From IMG/VR virus record IMGVR_UViG_3300021962_000040, positions 1 to 64,000 of that record: a stretch of DNA of 64,000 nt; one strand, 5' to 3'. Below the pieces are notes generated by a model. That model had not been told where the DNA came from and did no database searches. It was given only the letters and a program-made list of their open reading frames with translations. A program made the translations under genes and the position numbers. The stretch is from a virus. Shown here piece after piece: positions 49,269 to 58,700 of this stretch (positions are counted from its first letter, which is position 1; every line of letters begins with the position of its first letter).

Positions 49269-51686
49269 ATGATACCAGTAAATAATAAGCACATTGCACC
49301 TTGTTCACCAATTTCTTCAAATTGTGTTATCTGGCAGGGTCCAGATATTCCTTGTATCGGCATTTGTAATGGTGATACGGTAAGTGATGTAGTTGGTAAA
49401 TTGGGAGATGAGTTATGCTCCATTATAGATGCAACTTGTCAATGTAATCCTGACCTATCTGGTTTGGATTTAAGCTGTTTACCAGTAAATACCCCGTTAA
49501 ATTTAGAAGCTGTTCTTCAAGCAATTATAGACTATGTATGTAGTCTTAACCCTGGTGGAGGTGGTTCTTTACCTAATATTACTTTACCTACTTGTTTAAG
49601 ATACAATGATCCTTTAGGAAATCCTGTTACTCAGTTACCTTTGGATCAATTTGCAATATTGCTTGGTAATAAGATCTGTCTTATTTTATCTGACATTACT
49701 AACTTACAAGTAGCTGTTGCAAGTTTGCAAGCTAGAGTTACAATCTTAGAGAACTGTGTACTTCCTTGTACACCTTCTACTCCTGGAGGAGATATTGATA
49801 TTTTATCTGATTGTTTATTTCCTGGTACCTTAGTACCCATCTCTCAATTAGTATCTGCTCTTGAAGATGGTTTTTGTGCATTTAGAGATGCTGTAGGTTC
49901 AATAACTCTTATTAACTCTGCTATTTCTTCACAATGTTTATTTGGTAGTACTCCAAAATTAAGTGGTAATGGAAACTATGGTAGTACGGCTGGTTGGGTA
50001 AATACACCAACTACATTAGCAGAATCTAACATCAACCAATGGTTGGTGATTTGTGATTTATATGCTGCTATAAAAAGCATACAAGACAACTGTTGTGTTA
50101 CAGGATGTAATGGTGTTACATTTGATGTAACTTACACAACCATTGATCAAAACAATGACGGTGTTGTAGAAGCATTAGCTCTTGATTTCTCAGGTTCAAA
50201 CATTCCTTCAGGATTTACTGATTGCAATGGTGTAACTATCATGACTATCACTGATTCTATAGGTACATCAATTACAGTACCTGTAAACGTTACTTCTGCC
50301 TCAATGGGTTCTACCATCAATGTAAGCTTATCAGGTTTGAATACCTTGGCCGCTATCACATTGTCTATACCATTCTGTGTTACAGATAATACAAGTCAGT
50401 GTTCTGATAAACAAACCGTAATTATACCTTTAAATATTCCTTGTCCAGCAGTTACAGCAACTTCCGCATTAAATGACATTACTGTATCTTTCCCTAACAC
50501 TTTAGGAACAAGTGCAATATACTCAGTTGTAGCAATTGATACTACTACAGGAGCTACTTTAGGTCAAACTATTATAACTAACCCTGCAGCACTTGTTACT
50601 CATACATTTGGTGGAGCAATTGCTGGTAGAACTTATAACATTATTGTTACAGTAACTCAAGGTTCTTCTACTAAAACTTGTCCTGCTACAAGCGTTGTAG
50701 CTCAAGGTGGAACAACTGGTTATATAATTACTTTCTGTAAAGATAATACCACTGCTAATGTAACATGGACTGGTACGCCTCCTATAGTTGGAACTGTTTA
50801 CAAGTGGACTGATGGTGTACAATTTACAGATGAATGTATTACAGTATCAGCAGGACCTTTAAATTTACAAACAACTGCTTATAACGTAACTACATTAGAT
50901 ATTGTTTCTCAAACAAATTGTACAGTTTGTCAAGCAATTACACCTTCTTTTAACTGTGTCTCAGGTAACTGTGTAGATCCGGGAGATGGAACAGGTGCTT
51001 ATGCTACTTTATTAGACTGTCAACTTAATTGTATTTCACCAGCACCTATATCATATAATTGTCAATCAGGAAACTGCGTAGATCCTGGAGATGGTTCTGG
51101 TACATACTCAACTTTAGCTGCATGTCAAGCCGTATGTTCAGTACCTCCGGTTACTACATATAACTGTGTTTCAGGCAACTGTGTTTCTGTATCTGGTAGC
51201 AGTGGAACTTATACTACATTAGCAGCTTGTCAATTAAACTGTGCTCCTCCTGTTCCTCAAACTTATAACTGTATTTCAGGAAACTGCGTAGATCCGCTTG
51301 ATGGAACCGGTACATATAGTTCTCTTGTAGCTTGTCAAGCAGCATGTGCTTCTCCTAAACCTGAAGTATCTGGTGTAACAGGTTACATGGAACCATGTAT
51401 TGGTGGTACCATTGATGATCACATGGGAGCTTCTGTAACCTTAAGTCAAACTGTTGCTGTAGATACTCAGTTTGATGTAGTAATTGGATATACAGATTTA
51501 AATGGAAGTTGTAATAATCCTTTATATCTTCAAAATATTGTTGTTGAAATATTGGCTGGACAATCTACTTCAAACTTTATTGCATGTAACAATGGGGTTT
51601 ATATTCCTAGTGGTGCTTTAATTTGTACTGCATGTATTACTGCTTGTAATAATCCTGATGTTGATATTGCTTCTTTTTCATGTTAA
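49269..51686 (+). CDS. Large Cys-rich virion adhesin with four tandem repeats, 805 aa
   Basis: 805 residues, no signal peptide. N-terminal attachment segment (SSNCVIWQGPDIPC; GDTVSDVVGKLGDELCS), central Thr/Ser-rich Ig-like parts (VTFDVTYTTIDQNNDGVVE; ATSALNDITVSFPN). From about residue 561 to 696 four tandem repeats of about 35 residues follow the plan YNCxSGNCVDPGDGTGTYxTLxACQxxC, with four Cys each. A last beta domain ends the chain. Disulphide-rich repeats suggest an extracellular stalk or receptor-binding protein. Promoter copy B controls it. Confidence 0.8.
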   Translation: MIPVNNKHIAPCSPISSNCVIWQGPDIPCIGICNGDTVSDVVGKLGDELCSIIDATCQCNPDLSGLDLSCLPVNTPLNLEAVLQAIIDYVCSLNPGGGGSLPNITLPTCLRYNDPLGNPVTQLPLDQFAILLGNKICLILSDITNLQVAVASLQARVTILENCVLPCTPSTPGGDIDILSDCLFPGTLVPISQLVSALEDGFCAFRDAVGSITLINSAISSQCLFGSTPKLSGNGNYGSTAGWVNTPTTLAESNINQWLVICDLYAAIKSIQDNCCVTGCNGVTFDVTYTTIDQNNDGVVEALALDFSGSNIPSGFTDCNGVTIMTITDSIGTSITVPVNVTSASMGSTINVSLSGLNTLAAITLSIPFCVTDNTSQCSDKQTVIIPLNIPCPAVTATSALNDITVSFPNTLGTSAIYSVVAIDTTTGATLGQTIITNPAALVTHTFGGAIAGRTYNIIVTVTQGSSTKTCPATSVVAQGGTTGYIITFCKDNTTANVTWTGTPPIVGTVYKWTDGVQFTDECITVSAGPLNLQTTAYNVTTLDIVSQTNCTVCQAITPSFNCVSGNCVDPGDGTGAYATLLDCQLNCISPAPISYNCQSGNCVDPGDGSGTYSTLAACQAVCSVPPVTTYNCVSGNCVSVSGSSGTYTTLAACQLNCAPPVPQTYNCISGNCVDPLDGTGTYSSLVACQAACASPKPEVSGVTGYMEPCIGGTIDDHMGASVTLSQTVAVDTQFDVVIGYTDLNGSCNNPLYLQNIVVEILAGQSTSNFIACNNGVYIPSGALICTACITACNNPDVDIASFSC

Positions 51687-51703
51687 AATAAATATTTATA
51701 AAT

Positions 51704-52267
51704 ATGGCTTGTAATTGTAATAAATGTAATCCTAATAAACCTTGTGGCTGTAATGATTCTGCTTTACATGCCCCATGTTCTTACACTGATTGCAGTGTAG
51801 GAAGTGAAAGGTGTGAGGATGTTCAGTGTGCAGAATGTGTAAGTTACTGCGGCACTAGCTTTAGAATTGTAGATGGAACTAATATCTTTCAGATTAGTGA
51901 AGGAGATAGACTTGATATGATTCTTCAAAAGCTTTCATTAATTCTTATAAACGGATTTGGACCTTGCAATGCTGATAATGTTCATCATGCTCCATATAAT
52001 GTCTATGCCACTAATATTACAAATACTGGTGTTACCATCTTATGGAATAATGAATCATCATTAACAACAGGTATAAGTGTATACTATGATACAGTAACAT
52101 CACCATCTGGTTGGGTATTGGCAAACTCTATTCCTGTGGCTCCTACAGTTCTTACATATCAATTAGCTAACCTTACTCCGTCTACCCAATATAAAATCAA
52201 ATTAGTATCTAATGATGGGACTACACTTTGCAATAGTGTTGAAATTTTAATCACAACACTTGCTTAA
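51704..52267 (+). CDS. Fn3-containing Cys-rich virion protein, 187 aa
   Basis: 187 residues. N-terminal Cys cluster (CNCNKCNPNKPCGCND; SERCEDVQCAECVSYC), a RLDMILQKLSLILING helix similar to the start of the 805-aa protein (GDxxxxxxxKL), then a fibronectin-III domain (NVYATNITNTGVTILWNN ... LTPSTQYKIKLVS). Likely a partner or tip of the 805-aa adhesin. Confidence 0.75.
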   Translation: MACNCNKCNPNKPCGCNDSALHAPCSYTDCSVGSERCEDVQCAECVSYCGTSFRIVDGTNIFQISEGDRLDMILQKLSLILINGFGPCNADNVHHAPYNVYATNITNTGVTILWNNESSLTTGISVYYDTVTSPSGWVLANSIPVAPTVLTYQLANLTPSTQYKIKLVSNDGTTLCNSVEILITTLA

Positions 52268-52314
52268 GATAAACAACAAGTGATAGTTTGTTGGTTTTCT
52301 GTCACACCTGTTGG

Positions 52315-52344
52315 AGAGGTCCTGGTAACAGGGCCTCTTTTTTT
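52315..52344 (+). terminator. Rho-independent terminator
   Basis: AGAGG, CCTG, loop GTAA, CAGG, CCTCT, then TTTTTTTA, with one unpaired base on each side. Ends the tail-adhesin transcript before the phosphoesterase gene. Confidence 0.85.
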
Positions 52345-52354
52345 ATAAAAAAAA

Positions 52355-52365
52355 TAGTATATTTA
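52355..52365 (+). promoter_or_regulatory. Late-type box TAGTATATTTA
   Basis: TAGTATATTTA 24 nt before the phosphoesterase ATG (52390), immediately after the terminator. Same family as the GTATATTA boxes elsewhere. Confidence 0.45.
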
Positions 52366-52389
52366 CATCAGAATCTTTAACAAAATCCT

Positions 52390-53568
52390 ATGAATAATAT
52401 AGAAAAAAAGGTTATAGAATCCTTAAAATGGAAAAAACATCCTAGCTATTGTGCACACAGACTGGGATTATCTGAGTCTGAATATTGTCAGATCAGAGAT
52501 AAAGTTAGAAAAAATCATATTAAAGGTCAAGCTTCCAGACAATATAATTTGGACAAAGGGGAAGCAAAATTAGAAGCCTTAGTAACTTTTGAACCAAAAA
52601 ACCCTGATGAAATTATTAAGCTTTTAAACATTAATCCAAAAGAATGGAAGCTTTCTTCATATTGGAATAAACAAGTTCAAGAAGGTTGGAGAATTTCAGC
52701 TCTTGTTACAAAGATTAAAGAAAGTGATGAGGGTAAACTCTTTGAACAACTTTTAAGTAAATGGAATCCTAAAAAACATTACATTGATTCTAAACCAAAA
52801 GTAAATAAAAATTTACCAGATGTATGTGGAGTTATTTCAATGCAAGATATTCATTTTGGTAAGGAAGGTAATACTTTTATTGATCTAGATTTTGAATTAG
52901 CAATAGAAGATTTAATGCAACGGGGTAGTCTATCCCACAATATAAAGGTTCTTTACTTTGTCATAGGAGGTGATCTTATTAATATGGATACCTTTGCCGG
53001 TACAACAACGTCAGGAACACCTTTAGATAACTCTATGAAAGCAACAGATGCTTATGTACAAGCATTTGATTCTATGCACTGGGCTGTTGAATATATGGCC
53101 GGTTATTGTGAGAAACTAGTCATTGTTTATTTGCCAGGTAATCATGATAGATTATCATCATTCCATTTAGCACATGCTTTATCTAAATCAATCCAAGGTC
53201 CCAATATTGAATGGGATGTTGATTATGCTGAAAGAAAGGTGCATGTATGGGGTGAAAACTTTAATGCCTTTGAGCATGGTGATGTTAAGTCAAAAAGCAC
53301 GCCTTTAGTTTATGCTACAGAGTTTCCGTTTCACTGGGGTAGTACAAAGTTCAGAACCTTATTTACAGGCCACTACCATCAAAACAAGAAGGTGGAATAC
53401 TTAACAACAAGTGAGGAAGTAGGGTTTGTTCAAAAAACTCTACCTAGTCTTTGTAAGACGGACTACTACCATTATCATAACAAATATGTAGGTAATAGGA
53501 GATCAGCTGTGCTTGAGCTTCAATCATATACAAAAGGAACTGTCTGTGAATTGGTTTATTCTGCATAA
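52390..53568 (+). CDS. Calcineurin-like metallophosphoesterase
   Basis: 392 residues. N-terminal helix-turn-helix-like and helical region (about 1-120), then a metallophosphoesterase domain: MQDIHFGKE (DxH), FVIGGDLIN (GD), LPGNHDRLS (GNHD), FEHGD and FTGHYHQNK (GHxH). All metal-binding motifs are present. Conserved in crAss-like phages as an MPE family protein. Possible roles: nuclease or nucleotide/phosphoester hydrolase in DNA processing or host takeover. The N-terminal domain may target DNA. Confidence 0.88.
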   Translation: MNNIEKKVIESLKWKKHPSYCAHRLGLSESEYCQIRDKVRKNHIKGQASRQYNLDKGEAKLEALVTFEPKNPDEIIKLLNINPKEWKLSSYWNKQVQEGWRISALVTKIKESDEGKLFEQLLSKWNPKKHYIDSKPKVNKNLPDVCGVISMQDIHFGKEGNTFIDLDFELAIEDLMQRGSLSHNIKVLYFVIGGDLINMDTFAGTTTSGTPLDNSMKATDAYVQAFDSMHWAVEYMAGYCEKLVIVYLPGNHDRLSSFHLAHALSKSIQGPNIEWDVDYAERKVHVWGENFNAFEHGDVKSKSTPLVYATEFPFHWGSTKFRTLFTGHYHQNKKVEYLTTSEEVGFVQKTLPSLCKTDYYHYHNKYVGNRRSAVLELQSYTKGTVCELVYSA

Positions 53569-53588
53569 AGTCTTTTTTAAGTGCTTAA

Positions 53589-53605
53589 TTTTTTGTAAAT
53601 TATAA
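53589..53605 (+). promoter_or_regulatory. Late-type box TTTTTTGTAAATTATAA
   Basis: TTTTTTGTAAATTATAA, 11 nt before the ATG at 53617; close to the TTTTTGTATATTATA motif. Confidence 0.45.
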
Positions 53606-53616
53606 ATGTCAACTAT

Positions 53617-54150
53617 ATGATAAATAACTTTAAAGGACCGGATCTAAATGCTCCCCGCTACAGGGAGAAAAGGTTGGGTCTACTAAATAGCAAAACAATA
53701 AGAGAGTTCAAGGATAAGTACCCTATTTATGAAAATGTTGACAATGAGAAACTAAAAAGTATAATAAGGATATTTAACAGACAAGTGTGGGAAGCTGTAA
53801 TTAAATATAGAGATGGAGTAGAATTACCAGATTCACTTGGTTATTTGTTCATAGGAACATGTGCACCAAGCAAGTCTGTGAATACTAATTATGCTTTATC
53901 AAAGCAGTATGGAAAAGTACTGCAGAATAAGAACTGGGAAACTGATGGTAATTTGGGTAAAATCTTTTATACCAATTGGTCCACCAAGTATAAGTTTAAG
54001 AACCGTGAGTTGTGGAGATTTGAAGCAGTTAGAGACTTTAAAAGAACTGTTGCTAAAGAATATCCTGAGAACTGGACTAAGTATGTGTTTATGAAAAACA
54101 AATACAGAGTAGCTCACTTATACTCCGCCAAAACTGCTGAAAAAGTATAG
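53617..54150 (+). CDS. Structural-module hypothetical protein, 177 aa
   Basis: 177 residues, basic and aromatic (FNRQVWEAVIKYRDGVELPDS; NWSTKYKFKNRELWRFEAVRD). It sits before the two tail ring/tubular genes. Resembles a conserved crAss-like structural gene (gp77-type neighbourhood) by order only. Possibly an assembly factor or RNA-binding protein given its charge. Confidence 0.65.
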   Translation: MINNFKGPDLNAPRYREKRLGLLNSKTIREFKDKYPIYENVDNEKLKSIIRIFNRQVWEAVIKYRDGVELPDSLGYLFIGTCAPSKSVNTNYALSKQYGKVLQNKNWETDGNLGKIFYTNWSTKYKFKNRELWRFEAVRDFKRTVAKEYPENWTKYVFMKNKYRVAHLYSAKTAEKV

Positions 54151-54177
54151 TTTTGGCTAACTATAAAAATTAAAAAC

Positions 54178-54843
54178 ATGGCAACAATTGCAGACGTAGT
54201 ATCAAGAATAAGGGGTCAAATAAAGGCAGAAAGTCAAGATGCTTTTACTACTGACCGATACATATATAGCCTTATCCAGAAGTTTTCTCAAGTATTAATG
54301 AGAAGACAAGACTTTGCTAATAAGTTAATGAAGTTTAACTCAATATGGAAAACTCTTCCTTATGTAGAACTTATTGAAGTAGATAAAGTAGAAGCTCATT
54401 GTTCAGGCATTCAAAGTGGCTGTACAATTATGAGAACAAAGAATCCATTGCCTGATATGATTGAAGGTTACTGGGGCCCATTGATTAGAAGTATTACTTC
54501 AATTGACGGTTCTCAAGAATTACAACCTACTCAACCAGCTACCTATCTGTCAATGACAAAGACAACATCTTTTAGATATAATACAACCAAGTACTTTTGG
54601 TTTATTGATCATCACATTTACTTTCCAGATTTGGAATGGGATGCTGTTAAGATAGAAGCTGTTTTTGATTCAGACATTTCAGCTTGGCAATGTGATGATA
54701 AGTGCGTTCCAATATATGAGCAAGACATCAATATTCCAGAATCTTTATTTGCTGAGGTTGAATCTCAAGTTTTAACTGTGATGAGTAATACTTTGAGAAT
54801 TCCTTCAGAAGATTCTGATAACAAAATAAATCCCCATAGATAA
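54178..54843 (+). CDS. Tail tubular / ring protein A
   Basis: 221 residues. N-terminal helices (ADVVSRIRGQIKAESQDAFTTDRYIYSLIQK in outline), central Cys/beta region (HCSGIQSGCTIMRTKN) and an FPDLEWDAVKIEAVF part. Comparable to the P22 gp4/crAss tail tubular proteins that stack under the portal. Stop and start of the next gene overlap by one base, a paired arrangement with the 295-aa protein. Assignment is by order. Confidence 0.62.
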   Translation: MATIADVVSRIRGQIKAESQDAFTTDRYIYSLIQKFSQVLMRRQDFANKLMKFNSIWKTLPYVELIEVDKVEAHCSGIQSGCTIMRTKNPLPDMIEGYWGPLIRSITSIDGSQELQPTQPATYLSMTKTTSFRYNTTKYFWFIDHHIYFPDLEWDAVKIEAVFDSDISAWQCDDKCVPIYEQDINIPESLFAEVESQVLTVMSNTLRIPSEDSDNKINPHR

Positions 54844-55730
54844 TGGCAATCTCTCATAAATATAGAACCTTTGATCAACTGTACAATGATGTTACAGTTG
54901 ATTTTGCTGCATATGCTCTAGAGGGTTTTATAGACCCTCAGCAATTGATTAAAGTAGCTACTAGAGTTAATTATGATTTGGGTCTAAGAATTCATAGAAC
55001 TAAAGAAGTAGTGTTAGATGTTGAGCATGGTAAGGCTAGATTGCCTTATGACTTTGCCTATTTAAACTATGCATTTAGATGTGGCAGCTATACAGTTGCT
55101 GACAGACAACCAAGTGGTACTCACATTGAAACATTTAATGATGTTCCTTATGTACCAGCTCCAGGAGAATCTGGTCCATGTAAAGACCCTACCTGCAAAG
55201 ATGTATGTGTTATAAAGACTTGTGATAATAAGAATGAATATCAGATTGTTCAAAAAGTAGGTGGTGCAAATCAGTATAGAGTATTTACTGCTTTTGTTCC
55301 ATTGAGAATGAACACTGTTAATAAGTTTACTTGTGACTGTCCTAATATTAATGAGCAGGCGGCAGATGTTGCTGAAATCAAGGATGGTTTTATTCTAACC
55401 TCTTTTACTACAGGTAAGGTTTATTTAAACTATCAAGGGGCAATGGAAGATACTGATGGAAATTTGCTTGTCTTAGATCATCCTTATTGTAATGAATACT
55501 ATGAATACGCATTAAAGCAAAGAGTCATAGAAAATATGATTTTTGCTGGTGAAAATCTAGGCAGTCAGTTGACATTGATTGAGCAGAGATTAAGAGCTGC
55601 TAGAAACAATGCATTGAGTTTTGTTAATACCCCAGACTTTAGAGAACTATATGAAGTATGGTGGAATAACAGAAGAGCTCAATATCATAATTATTATAAC
55701 ATGTTTAAAAGTCATCCAGTGATTGGATAA
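54843..55730 (+). CDS. Tail tubular / ring protein B
   Basis: 295 residues. Helical N-terminus (FDQLYNDVTVDFAAYALEGFIDPQQL), beta core (KEVVLDVEHGKARLPYDFAYLNYAFRCGSYT), a Cys-rich patch (CKDPTCKDVCVIKTC) and a helical end with RVIENMIFAGENLGSQLTLIEQRL. Likely ring protein beneath the connector, next to the muzzle-like gene. By order, tail hub assembly. Confidence 0.62.
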   Translation: MAISHKYRTFDQLYNDVTVDFAAYALEGFIDPQQLIKVATRVNYDLGLRIHRTKEVVLDVEHGKARLPYDFAYLNYAFRCGSYTVADRQPSGTHIETFNDVPYVPAPGESGPCKDPTCKDVCVIKTCDNKNEYQIVQKVGGANQYRVFTAFVPLRMNTVNKFTCDCPNINEQAADVAEIKDGFILTSFTTGKVYLNYQGAMEDTDGNLLVLDHPYCNEYYEYALKQRVIENMIFAGENLGSQLTLIEQRLRAARNNALSFVNTPDFRELYEVWWNNRRAQYHNYYNMFKSHPVIG

Positions 55731-55739
55731 TAATTTATT

Positions 55740-58700
55740 ATGGCACAACAACAGTATTCAAACTCCTCTTCTATAGAGACCAATACTTTTGCAAAAGGTA
55801 TGGTGAAGGATTTATATGCTTCATTACAACCTAAAGAAAACTGGTCTCATGCTAGAAATGCATATAATAACTCAGTAGATGGGGATGCTGGTGTCATTGG
55901 TAATGAGCCGGCAAACTTGCAATGTGGAATTGTTCCATATACAATTATTGGATTTATACATAAAAGAGCAGATCAATGGTATGTATTTTCAACAGATGAC
56001 ATCAATTCAGAAATTGGATTTTATGATGAAAGTACCTGTAGTTATACAACTATTGTAAATGATCCTTGCTTAAACTTTAATAGAAAGTTCTTAATTACAG
56101 GTGCTTCAAAAGAGAACTATGATTGCACTTGGCAGATTTACTGGGATGATTCTAACAATCCGTCAAGAACTTTGAATGTTGATGAAATTCCTTGGGTACA
56201 AACCATAGTAAGTGCACCCGGCTCTGATTGTATTATTTATCAAGATACAGCAGTACTTGATTGTGAAAAACTAAGATTAGCTCCACTAGTTAATACACCT
56301 TGTTTAAACTTAACAAAAGCTCTTGATGGTGGTTTGTTAAGAAATGGTACATATCAAGCATTTATTGCTTATATGGAAAATGATGTTGTTGTTACAGACT
56401 ATATTGGTATTTCTAATCTTCAGAGCTTATTCAATCATGATAACAATGCTGGATCTTTAAACATAGAAATAACTAATCTTGATAAAGACTATGAGTTCTT
56501 CCAACTTGTTATTCTTAGTAACAATCAACAAAACATTGTTGCAAAGATAATTGGAAGCTATAGCACAGAGCAATCTAATATTAGCATTGATTATATTGAT
56601 CCGGCAACATTAAGTCTTGACTTTACAGTTTTATTTGCTAGAAAGCCTGCCTATGAAAAATCAGATGCAATGTATGTTGTAAATGATTATTTGATTAGAC
56701 AGGGTCCTACAGAACAATTTGATTTTAATTATCAACCAATTGCAAATCAGATTAAAACTAACTGGGTTGTTGCTGAATATCCATCTACATACTATTATAA
56801 AGGTGGTAATAAAACAGGTTTCTTAAGAGATGAGGTTTACTCATTCTTTATTAGATGGATCTATAATACAGGTGAAAGAAGTAAATCATATCACATTCCC
56901 GGTAGACCTCCTAAACTTGCAGGTGAAAACCAGTATGGTGAAGTAGTAAATGAAACAGCTCAATCAAACGGTATTAACTCCCTTAATGGGCCAAACTATA
57001 ACTTTGAGGTATTTGATACGTCAACTGTTACATCATTAGCACCTTTACCGTTAACTGATGGTGGTGTTATTTTAGGTAGGGGTGAGATGGGTTATTGGCA
57101 GTCTACTGAACAATACCCTGCTACTAAACCAGAAATATGGAATGCAACTTATGTAGATCCTACAAATGGCGTGAACATTGGTGCTACGTCAAATCAACAG
57201 TTTGATCTTTGTGGTAAAAAGATTAGACATCATAAGATGCCTACAGAAGAAAAAAATTCAATTCTTCAGATCTATAGTACTACATCAGATGCTGTTAGAA
57301 TCTTAGGAGTTGAGTTTACAAATATTGGCAAACCTAAATTTAATGATGGAACATATATTCCTAACATTGTAGGTTATGAAATTTTAAGAGGATCAAGAGA
57401 AGGTGCTAAATCTGTTTTAGCAAAAGGTATATTTAGGAACATGCGTAAGTATACAATTCCAAATAATACCACCACTCTTCAAGGTCTTTATCCAAACTAC
57501 CCATATAATGACTTAACACCTGACATCTATTTTCATGATGGTGCAAATGGTAGTGGTCCTGGTAAAATGACAGATGGTTGTGATAACTTAACAGATTCAA
57601 TAAACAATCATGCTCCATTAACCGGATATGCTCAGAATGTATTTACATTTCACTCTCCTGAGTTGATGTTTAAAAGACCATATCTTAACTCTTATGAAGC
57701 AAGATTATATGGTGAACTTAATGGCACATCTATTGGATACTTTATCAAATCAGAACAACACCCTCAGTATAAATTATTGAGAAACGTTGCTGCATTACTA
57801 TCAGGTATTATAGGTGTTGGTTATGCTATTAATGCTATTCAGGGTATTAGAAAGAATAAAATTAATTATGCTATACCAACTTGGGAAGCTGGTAATGCTG
57901 ATAGCTGGTTTGTAGCTGGATTTACTAATGGTACTACATCAGTTAACCAAGGTATAAACGTTGGTATAGCGGCTGCAGCACTTGCCGGAACTAGTGGTAA
58001 TGCTCTTGCTGAAATTTTATCAGATGATGGTTATGCTGTAGGTTCTTTATTTGGAGGAACAGGTGTTAGACAACTTGCAAATATTCAACAAGGTGTTGTT
58101 CAATCAGCATTTGGTTTAACTCCATTAATTAGAGGTGGTTCTGCGGAAAAGGAATTTGAACTTAGAGATGAAGCTGGTGGAATGCCTTCTGTTCTTCAAG
58201 TATTTATCAGCTGGTTAACTGCTAGACAAAAAATTGCAGAAGGTGCTCAAAAGATTATTGATGTAATTTACAATTTTGTTCAGCCTTCTGATTTTGCTTT
58301 GAAGCATAATTCACATGCTGATATATTTAATTACTCTCCAACTATTAATGGAAATAGATATAGATCAATAGTTAGAGAACAGAATTATATTGGATCCGCT
58401 TTTCAAGTGTTTGATGGTCAATATAAAATTAACAACTTATTTAGACCAAGAACTGCAGCTATTGCAATTACAGATACATTTAATGATCCTCAAGTAAAAG
58501 ATACCTCAAGATATGTTGTAGGTGGTGGTTACAATAGTGCTGGTACTGGTATTAATACAAGTTACAACTATTTAGAATCCCCTGGTGTACCTAGAGCAAG
58601 GAGTGTATCAATGCATTACGGTGCTTTGAAGTTTAATTTTCAAAATCAATATGGACAAATAGACGGTATCAAGCAAGTGGTGATGAGAGGTTGTGTTAAC

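Noticed and set aside
50950-51357. CRISPR-like array impression from regular repeats
   Set aside because: The periodicity is in an open reading frame with conserved residues, not identical DNA repeats with unique spacers. No CRISPR array was seen in the window.
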